From: Candidatus Dadabacteria bacterium
GTDB taxonomy: Bacteria; J088
NCBI GenBank assembly: GCA_003695505.1
Contig: RFIY01000049.1
Coordinates: forward strand, 1-19,878
DNA length: 19,878 bases
Direction: 5' to 3'
How positions within the stretch are numbered: the stretch's first letter is position 1; each line of letters opens with the position of its first letter. Below the pieces are notes generated by a model. That model ran no database searches, was not told the origin of the DNA, and saw nothing but the letters and a program-made list of their open reading frames with translations. Shown piece by piece: positions 1 to 5,286 of this stretch. A program made the position numbers and the translations under genes.

Positions 1-1
1 C

Positions 2-604
2 AGACGTATCCTCGATGCAGCGCTGACGTGCTTTAACCAAAACGGCTACCAGAACACATCCCTGGCGGATATCGCCCGCGAAGCTGGCGTATCCAAGGGA
101 CTCGTCCACTACCATTTCGAGTCCAAGGAAAATCTCGCGCTCGCCGTCGAGCAGGACGTCATCGACCGGCTGTTCCGGCGTGTCGTCGAGACGATTCGCC
201 CGTTGAAACCGTCGCTGAAGCATGCGCTCTGGGCGCTCGATGAAGTCTGGGGTGATGTGCGCGCCCATCGACACATGGCGCCAATGGCCATCGACCTGGC
301 GGCCCGCTCCCTGACCGATGCCGATCAGAAACAGCGCATGTCCGACCTGCTCGACGGCGTCAGCAACCTGTTGTCGACAGGTGCCGCAAGCGTGCTCGGT
401 CCATTGGCGGATGGGAGCCCTGTTGCGCCAGATACGCTTGGCGACATCTTGCTGATCCTCTTTGGTGGCATGGCGATCGGCGATGCGCTGCTCGAAGACG
501 AGGCGCGTATGGACCGCACCTGGAATGCGATGCGAACGATGATTCTTCAATATGTGCTCCAGCAGCCCGTAACCCCGGAGGTGCCTGATGCTGAACCAGC
601 CTGA
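2..604 (+). CDS. TetR/AcrR-family transcriptional regulator, 5' truncated
   Basis: The frame is open from base 2 and stops at 602-604; the true start lies outside the window, so about 200 C-terminal codons are present. The first residues form the end of a TetR-type DNA-binding domain: an RRILDAAL-like helix, then SLADIAREAGVSKGLVHYHF, the helix-turn-helix with its typical Y-H-F ending, followed by ESKENL. The remainder is an alpha-helical region of the kind that binds ligand and forms the dimer, and it gives no hint of the ligand. TetR proteins usually repress their own operon or a neighbour. The gene overlaps the downstream diiron gene by 17 bases on the same strand, so the two are almost certainly co-transcribed and that gene is the natural candidate target. 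An internal TTG at 203 is not the start, because the HTH lies upstream of it in the same frame. Confidence 0.9.
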   Translation, partial: RRILDAALTCFNQNGYQNTSLADIAREAGVSKGLVHYHFESKENLALAVEQDVIDRLFRRVVETIRPLKPSLKHALWALDEVWGDVRAHRHMAPMAIDLAARSLTDADQKQRMSDLLDGVSNLLSTGAASVLGPLADGSPVAPDTLGDILLILFGGMAIGDALLEDEARMDRTWNAMRTMILQYVLQQPVTPEVPDAEPA

Positions 605-1778
605 TCCCCTGATCGACAGCCGCAAGAATGCCCGCGCGCGTTTGAACTGGCGCATCTATGAAACGGCGACGCCGATTCTGTCCGAAGTCTACAGGCGCGC
701 GTCTCCGCTGTTGCGTCAACGAGTCAAGCGGCGTTCCACGTCGGGATACGACCCGGATATCTACGGGTTCAAAGGTGGCGAACTCAAGCGCCTGACGTCG
801 AACAACTACGAAAAGGCGCTGCGTAACATCTGGAAGGCCGAGATCCATGCACCGTTCCTTGGGGTGCGCGACGCATCGAAACTGGAGAAGGCCGGTGCGT
901 CCGTGCTGGAGGAGCAGCGCGAGACCGTTGAGCTGATGAAGGTCGCGACCTCGGAGCAGGTGCGCAAGGAATTCGAGGATGCCTTTTCTCCCGAAGAGCG
1001 AGAAGCGATCGGCTGGTTGATGTCGCTGATCGGCCACGGCGAAGCCTATGCGCTGCTGACCAGCTCGCGGCTGATTTCTGTGGTCGACGGGACCGGCGCG
1101 CGGCTGGGGATGGCGATGCAGGTCATGGAGGAAGCCAAGCACTTCATGGTGTTGCGGGCGATGCTGAAATTCCTTGGGATCGACCAGAACATCAAGGATA
1201 GCGCCTACATGCTGTTCGAACGGATCGCCGCGGCTCCGCCGTACACGATGATGTTCGGGATGAACGTCGTGCTGGAAAGTTTTGCGACGACTTTGTTTGC
1301 ACAATTCGCCGATTATCCAGGCTTGAGGCACATCGTGCATGTGTTCCACATGGATGAGGCACGCCATGTTGGTTTTCCCAAGACCTACGCTGCCGAAGGC
1401 ATGATGCCTGAATGGGTGTCGACGAAACGGAGCGAGAAGCTGCGGCGCGCGGCGTTGCTGCTGCCGGCGTTGCCATTGATATTCGATTACAAGCCGCATT
1501 TCGAGGCGGTTGGAATCGACTGCTTCGGCTTTTTCGGCAAGTTCCTCGCCAAGTCGGCGCGACTGGCCGATGATACCGGCTTTTACCTGCCGCGCCCGTC
1601 AGAGGAGCTGCTCGCGGAAATCAATCTGCTGTTCAACGCCTACACATTGACTTACGAGCCGGAGCGCTACGAAGGCTACCGCGACTACACGCGCCTTGGC
1701 AAGAATGAATACCGCAAGGACATCATGGAGCGTGAAATCGCGACCTTTGGCGCCAGGGTATTTGGTCTGGACGGCTGA
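588..1778 (+). CDS. Ferritin-like diiron protein (possible oxygenase or oxidase)
   Basis: This 396-residue protein has the full ligand pattern of a ferritin-like four-helix diiron centre: E152 (GHGEAY), E182-x-x-H185 (EEAKH), E230 (VVLES) and E257-x-x-H260 (DEARH). That order, E...ExxH...E...ExxH, is shared by ribonucleotide reductase R2-like, AurF-like and other diiron oxygenases, so an O2-using oxidation is likely but the substrate cannot be read from sequence. There is no signal peptide; a hydrophobic stretch near 287-300 (ALLLPALPLIF) may be a membrane contact or a buried helix. The start ATG is preceded by GGAGG at 577-581 with a 6-base spacer, and it lies inside the end of the TetR gene, which implies translational coupling and shared control. 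A strong terminator follows the stop. It could instead be an iron store or a peroxidase; I am sure of the fold and not of the reaction. Confidence 0.82.
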   Translation: MLNQPDPLIDSRKNARARLNWRIYETATPILSEVYRRASPLLRQRVKRRSTSGYDPDIYGFKGGELKRLTSNNYEKALRNIWKAEIHAPFLGVRDASKLEKAGASVLEEQRETVELMKVATSEQVRKEFEDAFSPEEREAIGWLMSLIGHGEAYALLTSSRLISVVDGTGARLGMAMQVMEEAKHFMVLRAMLKFLGIDQNIKDSAYMLFERIAAAPPYTMMFGMNVVLESFATTLFAQFADYPGLRHIVHVFHMDEARHVGFPKTYAAEGMMPEWVSTKRSEKLRRAALLLPALPLIFDYKPHFEAVGIDCFGFFGKFLAKSARLADDTGFYLPRPSEELLAEINLLFNAYTLTYEPERYEGYRDYTRLGKNEYRKDIMEREIATFGARVFGLDG

Positions 1779-1812
1779 GTCCGGAATCGTTTACACTGTC
1801 GTCTGGACACCG

Positions 1813-1839
1813 CCCCGGCAGGCTGCCGGGGCTTTCTTT
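1813..1839 (+). terminator. Rho-independent terminator after the diiron gene
   Basis: A perfect 8-bp stem CCCCGGCA (1813-1820) / TGCCGGGG (1824-1831) with a 3-base GGC loop is followed at once by CTTTCTTT. This is a textbook intrinsic terminator for the TetR-diiron operon. It ends only 22 bases before the start codon of the next gene. Confidence 0.88.
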
Positions 1840-1861
1840 ATGCGGCGTAAGGAGTGCGTAA

Positions 1862-2644
1862 GTGAACCAGGGTCGCGTCATCGAGCGCCTGGAGGATCAG
1901 GTGCTCTGGCTGGAAATCGACAATCCAGAACGAAGAAACGCGGTAAATCCGGCAATGCTTGATGCGCTCAGTGCGATGATCGAGCGTGTCGATCAGGCGC
2001 AGGTGCGCTGCATCGTATTGACCGGCGCCGGGGATCGGGCGTTCTGTTCCGGATATGACCTGTCAGGGTTACCGGAACAGGGAGATGGCGATACATTCGC
2101 CGGCGCGGAAGCGCTACGCCGGGCCTGCGACGCGCTGATGGCGGCACCTGTCCCCGTGATTGCGGCGCTGCAGGGCGCCTGCTTCGGCGCCGGGGGCGAG
2201 CTGGCGGTGTCATGCGACCTGCGTTACGCGGCCGATTCGCTGAAGATGGCGATGCCACCTGCGCGCCTTGGGATCATCTATGACGAGGCCGGTCTGGCGC
2301 GGTTCGCCCAGGTGGTCGGCGATGCCGCCGCACGCGAGCTGTTTTTTCGGGGTCGACCGGTGGACGCGGTCTGGGCCGACCGTAATCGGTTCGTGCAAGG
2401 CGTTTTCCCCGCCGCGGAGCTCCACGAGGCAGTTGACGCGATCGCGCGCGAAATTGCCAGCAACGCGCCGCTTGCCATCCGCGGGATGAAGGCGATCCTG
2501 GATGCTGCGCGCACCACACAATTTTCGGAGCAGGAACATGTGCGCTTTCGGCAACTGCGGCGAAGCGCCTTCGCCAGCGAGGACTACCGCGAAGGCGTTG
2601 CGGCGATGCAGGAGAAGCGCGCGCCGGAATTCCGGGGTCGCTGA
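1862..2644 (+). CDS. Enoyl-CoA hydratase/isomerase (crotonase) family protein, methylmalonyl-CoA decarboxylase-like subgroup
   Basis: This 260-residue soluble protein has the crotonase fold: substrate entry DNPERRNAV (20-28), first oxyanion-hole strand FCSGYDLSG (61-69), second oxyanion segment GACFGAGGELAVSCDL (105-120), and a C-terminal helix ending SEDYREGVAAMQEKR. E113 matches the first catalytic Glu of enoyl-CoA hydratases. The position of the second Glu is Pro/Ala (MPPARLG, 131-137), and a Tyr sits at 140 (GIIYDEAG). From memory, that Tyr and the C-terminal SEDY-EG---F-EKR pattern resemble E. coli YgfG (methylmalonyl-CoA decarboxylase), although YgfG has His where this protein has Y65. 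Hydration of a double bond is therefore less likely than decarboxylation or another acyl-CoA reaction. The GTG start is supported by TAAGGAG at 1848-1854 with a 7-base spacer. rsmD begins 2 bases after the stop, so the two are co-transcribed. Confidence 0.85.
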   Translation: MNQGRVIERLEDQVLWLEIDNPERRNAVNPAMLDALSAMIERVDQAQVRCIVLTGAGDRAFCSGYDLSGLPEQGDGDTFAGAEALRRACDALMAAPVPVIAALQGACFGAGGELAVSCDLRYAADSLKMAMPPARLGIIYDEAGLARFAQVVGDAAARELFFRGRPVDAVWADRNRFVQGVFPAAELHEAVDAIAREIASNAPLAIRGMKAILDAARTTQFSEQEHVRFRQLRRSAFASEDYREGVAAMQEKRAPEFRGR

Positions 2645-2646
2645 CG

Positions 2647-3219
2647 ATGCGCGTGATCGCCGGACAGTGGCGCGGGCGGCGTCTGCCGCCTCCGCCGTCG
2701 GGAACGCGTCCGACTCCGGAGCGTGCGCGTGAAGCCCTGTTTTCGATGCTCTATTCGCGTGGCCTCGAAGGGAGTCAGGTGCGTCTGCTCGATCTCTTCT
2801 GCGGTAGCGGAGCGATCGGCATCGAGGCGCTCAGTCGCGGGGCGGGCACGGTTGGTTTCGTCGATCGCAGCCGTCGTGCCCTGACACAGATCGAACGATT
2901 TGTACGCAACATCGACGAATCGCGCCGTTTTCAGACGCGGGCGCTCGACCTGCCGCGGCAGATCCCGCAGCTCGCGGCGTTGCGGACCGAGGAACCCTAC
3001 AACGTCATTTTCTGCGACCCGCCGTTTTCTGCGCCGTTGCCGCCGGCGGTGCTGTTGCACGATCCGGTCATCGATGAGTTGTTCGACGCGAACGGGCTTG
3101 TTATCTGGGAGCAGCAGGCGCACGACGACCCCGAGGCCTATGCGCAGGTACCGGGCTGGGAGACGGTCGACGAGCGGCGTTACGGACGCGTGCGCTTCTG
3201 GTTCTACAGGCGCGAGTGA
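2647..3219 (+). CDS. rsmD: 16S rRNA (guanine966-N2)-methyltransferase
   Basis: This 190-residue protein uses S-adenosylmethionine to methylate N2 of G966 of 16S rRNA during small-subunit assembly (family knowledge). The family start MRVIAGQWRGRRL is followed by RPTPERAREALFSML (21-35). The SAM-binding motif LDLFCGSGAIGIEALSRGA begins at 48, the acidic end of the next strand is FVDRS (71-75), and the catalytic motif CDPPF is at 123-127. Length matches the family, which runs about 185-200 residues. The ATG follows the crotonase stop by only 2 bases. The gene ends 16 bases from the convergent end of coaD. rsmD and coaD are neighbours in many bacteria, usually on the same strand; here they face each other. 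Confidence 0.95.
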   Translation: MRVIAGQWRGRRLPPPPSGTRPTPERAREALFSMLYSRGLEGSQVRLLDLFCGSGAIGIEALSRGAGTVGFVDRSRRALTQIERFVRNIDESRRFQTRALDLPRQIPQLAALRTEEPYNVIFCDPPFSAPLPPAVLLHDPVIDELFDANGLVIWEQQAHDDPEAYAQVPGWETVDERRYGRVRFWFYRRE

Positions 3220-3235
3220 ACAGCGAGGGGGCGCG

Positions 3236-3727
3236 TCAGCGCGGCGCCAGTTTTTCGACGAGTTTGCGTTCGACGTGTTCCGGCACCATGCCGCGAACAC
3301 TACCGCCCATCGCGACGATTTCGCGGATCAACGAGCTGGCCACATGGGCATACTTGCCTTCGGTTGCCAGAAATACCGTGTCGATATCCGCCCACAGTTC
3401 CTTGTTGGTCAGCGCCATCTGGAATTCGTATTGAAAGTCGTTGACCGACCGCAGCCCGCGCAGCAGCAGACGCGCATCGATCTTGCGTGCATACTCGACG
3501 AGCAAACCTTCGAAGGCATCGATGCGAATGTTGTCGATGTGCTGCGTGGCCTCGCGAATCAGTTCGATACGTTCATCTGTCGAAAAGACACCATTCTTGG
3601 ACGTGTTGCGTGCAACCGCGACGACGAGCTCTCCGACGATGCGTGCGCCGCGCTCGATGACGTTGAGATGGCCGTAGGTCAGCGGGTCGAAACTGCCTGC
3701 GTAGATCGCACGCGGCGTAATACTCAT
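3236..3727 (-). CDS. coaD: Phosphopantetheine adenylyltransferase (PPAT)
   Basis: This 163-residue enzyme transfers AMP from ATP to 4'-phosphopantetheine, the fourth step of coenzyme A synthesis, in the cytoplasm. It shows the nucleotidyltransferase start AIYAGSFDPLTYGH (7-20) with the T-x-G-H motif at 17-20, the central DARLLLRGLRSVNDFQYEF segment, and the VASSLIREI segment that matches the family's ISSxxxR motif. Length fits the family (E. coli 159). The start chosen is the ATG at 3727, which overlaps the TGA of the upstream PLP-enzyme gene as ATGA and gives MSITPRAIYAG. A start three codons earlier (MFD-) is possible but lies deeper in that gene. The overlap implies co-transcription and translational coupling with the sulphur amino-acid enzyme. 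Confidence 0.95.
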   Translation of the reverse strand: MSITPRAIYAGSFDPLTYGHLNVIERGARIVGELVVAVARNTSKNGVFSTDERIELIREATQHIDNIRIDAFEGLLVEYARKIDARLLLRGLRSVNDFQYEFQMALTNKELWADIDTVFLATEGKYAHVASSLIREIVAMGGSVRGMVPEHVERKLVEKLAPR

Positions 3728-4899
3728 GTCGAACACTCCAGTGCCTGTTCGAGATCTGTCCAGAGGTCGTCGACGTCTTCCAGTCCTACGCTGAGCCGGA
3801 TCAGATCGGCTTCGAGGCCGGGTACGCTTCCAGGGTCATCCGGGTCGCCGACCAGCAATGCCGGTATTTGCGCCATGCTTTCACAACCGCCGAAACTGGC
3901 TGAGTGAGCAAACAGGCGGAGCGCATCGAGAATCCGTCGCGCGACATCAGAACCGCCGTGCGGCCGGAAACTGACCACGCCACCGCGGCCTTCGGCCGGC
4001 AGGCCTCGTTCCGGGGCAGGCTCCGGATACCAGATTTCCGCGACGCCGGGATGAGCACTCAGGCGCTGCGCCAGTTCTGCGGCCGTTGCGGACTGGCGCC
4101 GAAACCGCAGATCCAGCGTGCGCAGTCCCCGCTCCACCAGCCAGGCCTCCAGGGGCGCACAATTGCAACCCAGTGCACCCAGCAGTTCGTTCAGGGGCGC
4201 GATCAGCGACGCCGGTCCGGCAATGGCCCCGGCCAGGACATCGTTGTGACCGGAAAGGTATTTTGTGGCGCTGTAGACAACCAGGTCGGCACCGTGCTCG
4301 AGTGGACGGCTCAGCAGCGGGCTGCTGAGGGTGGCGTCCACGAGCAGGAGCCCTCGGGCGTCTCGTGCGATCTGCGCCAGCGCACGCAGGTCGGGGGCGC
4401 GGAGGTGCGGATTGGTCGGAAACTCCGTAAAAATCAACGCGCAACGCTCCGAACCGACGGCCTCGGCGACGTCCTCTGCACGCTCGGATCGCGCAACGAC
4501 AACTTCGATGCCATAGCGGGGCGCGAGCTGCCCAAGCATCACTGACGTGCCACGATAGTGGTCCGGCGTCAGCACGACGCGGGCACCCTGGCCGCACAGC
4601 GCAAGGACGCAGAGTGCCTGGGCCGCCATGCCCGATGCCGTCAGCAGTGACGCCTCCGCGCCGCATACGGCGGCAAGACGTTGTTGCGCGACGTCGATCG
4701 TCGGATTGCCGTACCGGGCATATTCAGGGAAGTCGAGTTCGCCGCGTCGCTGAGCGAGGAGCTGGTCGACGGTGTCGAATCGGAATGTGGAACTCTGACT
4801 CAGCGGCGGGGTCAGGCTCTGTTTCCAGTAGTGCCGATCGCGGCCTCCGTGGACCGCCCGGGTTCCCGGGCCACTGCTGTCCAGCGTGCTGTCCGTCAT
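3724..4899 (-). CDS. PLP-dependent Cys/Met metabolism enzyme (cystathionine gamma-synthase or lyase type)
   Basis: This 391-residue protein belongs to the trans-sulfuration group of fold-I PLP enzymes. Visible marks are AVHGG (15-19), YARYGNPT (60-67) whose Tyr and Arg contact PLP phosphate in the neighbouring subunit, the TASGMAA loop (88-94), D188 (VDAT) that pairs with the pyridine nitrogen, and the Schiff-base lysine K213 in SATKYLSGHND. The C-terminal SASFGGCES (333-341) and IRLSVGLED segments are also typical. Whether it makes cystathionine from O-acyl-homoserine, cleaves cystathionine, or acts as another sulfhydrylase cannot be decided; the motifs look most like cystathionine gamma-synthase or lyase. 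The gene is read from a region 3' of tRNA-Leu on the same strand, 44 bases after the tRNA, and overlaps coaD by 4 bases. Its ribosome-binding site is weak (GGAAC). Confidence 0.88.
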   Translation of the reverse strand: MTDSTLDSSGPGTRAVHGGRDRHYWKQSLTPPLSQSSTFRFDTVDQLLAQRRGELDFPEYARYGNPTIDVAQQRLAAVCGAEASLLTASGMAAQALCVLALCGQGARVVLTPDHYRGTSVMLGQLAPRYGIEVVVARSERAEDVAEAVGSERCALIFTEFPTNPHLRAPDLRALAQIARDARGLLLVDATLSSPLLSRPLEHGADLVVYSATKYLSGHNDVLAGAIAGPASLIAPLNELLGALGCNCAPLEAWLVERGLRTLDLRFRRQSATAAELAQRLSAHPGVAEIWYPEPAPERGLPAEGRGGVVSFRPHGGSDVARRILDALRLFAHSASFGGCESMAQIPALLVGDPDDPGSVPGLEADLIRLSVGLEDVDDLWTDLEQALECST

Positions 4900-4919
4900 T
4901 CGTTCCAGTTCCCGACGGC

Positions 4920-4936
4920 GCGACGTTGTGCGTCGC
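4920..4936 (-). other. Short hairpin between tRNA-Leu and the PLP-enzyme gene
   Basis: A perfect 6-bp inverted repeat GCGACG / CGTCGC encloses a 5-base loop. Read on the minus strand it lies just 3' of tRNA-Leu. No T-run follows it, so it is not a standard terminator; it may guide 3' trimming of the tRNA or slow polymerase. Read-through from the tRNA promoter into the PLP enzyme and coaD is possible. Confidence 0.4.
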
Positions 4937-4943
4937 AGAAGAT

Positions 4944-5028
4944 TGCGAAAGGGGGGACTCGAACCCCCACACCCTTAACGGGCACAGGAACCTGAATCCT
5001 GCGCGTCTACCAGTTCCGCCACTTTCGC
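4944..5028 (-). tRNA. tRNA-Leu (anticodon CAG)
   Basis: The minus strand folds as an 85-base class II tRNA. The acceptor stem is GCGAAAG (5028-5022) with CTTTCGC (4951-4945) and discriminator A at 4944. The D-arm contains GGTAGACGC. The anticodon stem CAGGA/TCCTG encloses TTCAGGT, with anticodon CAG at 4994-4992. A long variable arm (GCCC...GGG) and the T-arm GGGGG-TTCGAGT-CCCCC complete the fold. The long variable arm and the CAG anticodon identify leucine. The bases after the discriminator are ATC, so the CCA end is not encoded and must be added by tRNA nucleotidyltransferase. Confidence 0.97.
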
Positions 5029-5100
5029 ATCGTAAAGGGAGTGTACACGCGATGACACGGCGTCCGCATCACCAGCACAGGAAGTTCAAGGTACCACAGG

Positions 5101-5128
5101 TTGCCAGAAATCGGCAATCGAAATTTCG
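5101..5128. repeat. Two adjacent palindromic elements upstream of the RNase R-like gene
   Basis: TTGCC (5101-5105) and GGCAA (5113-5117) form a 5-bp inverted repeat with a 7-base loop. It is followed by the perfect 10-base palindrome CGAAATTTCG (5119-5128). They lie in the divergent region between tRNA-Leu and the RNase gene, upstream of the candidate -10. They could be an operator or chance; no regulator is identified. Confidence 0.4.
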
Positions 5129-5160
5129 TTCAGTGGCGAGACTGTGTGGTAATCTGAACG
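5127..5160. repeat. 7-bp inverted repeat CGTTCAG-N20-CTGAACG
   Basis: CGTTCAG (5127-5133) and CTGAACG (5154-5160) are exact inverted copies separated by 20 bases. Centre-to-centre spacing is 27 bases, not a whole number of helical turns. The repeat sits about 30 bases upstream of the TATAAT at 5191 and could be a regulator site or a hairpin in a longer transcript. Confidence 0.4.
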
Positions 5161-5190
5161 GCAAGAACCGACCTCAAGGGCAGCCGCTCA

Positions 5191-5196
5191 TATAAT
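5191..5196 (+). promoter_or_regulatory. Candidate -10 box for the RNase R-like operon
   Basis: A perfect TATAAT lies about 90 bases upstream of the ATG at 5287 and is the only consensus -10 in this 258-base gap. No good -35 (TTGACA) is found 16-18 bases upstream, so the promoter may need an activator or be weak. Initiation near 5203 would give a structured leader of about 84 bases. Confidence 0.5.
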
Positions 5197-5199
5197 CCA

Positions 5200-5236
5200 C
5201 CGGGCGTTCTTGCCCGGGATCGGTGACAGGTCCCGG
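5200..5236 (+). promoter_or_regulatory. Overlapping, mutually exclusive hairpins in the 5' leader of the RNase R-like gene
   Basis: Hairpin A pairs CCGGGC (5200-5205) with GCCCGG (5212-5217) around a 6-base loop. Hairpin B pairs CCGGGA (5214-5219) with TCCCGG (5231-5236) around an 11-base loop. Bases 5214-5217 are needed by both, so only one can form at a time. Neither is followed by a T-run. This resembles a switchable or thermosensitive leader, but no ligand class is recognised. Confidence 0.4.
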
Positions 5237-5286
5237 TTCTCTGTCGCCTGAGGCGGCGCCACTGTCACAGAAACAGTACGAGGAAT

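Noticed and set aside
360-1499. A 379-codon open frame on the minus strand.
   Set aside because: It is the antisense shadow of the diiron gene: rich in Arg, His and Gln, with no recognisable motif, while the plus-strand frame has all diiron ligands.
2900-3907. A 335-codon plus-strand open frame across rsmD and coaD.
   Set aside because: It crosses two well-supported genes in a wrong frame and has Arg/Ser-rich, motif-free text.
4614-5195. A 193-codon plus-strand open frame.
   Set aside because: It runs through the tRNA-Leu gene on the opposite strand and through the start of the PLP-enzyme gene, and shows no family features.
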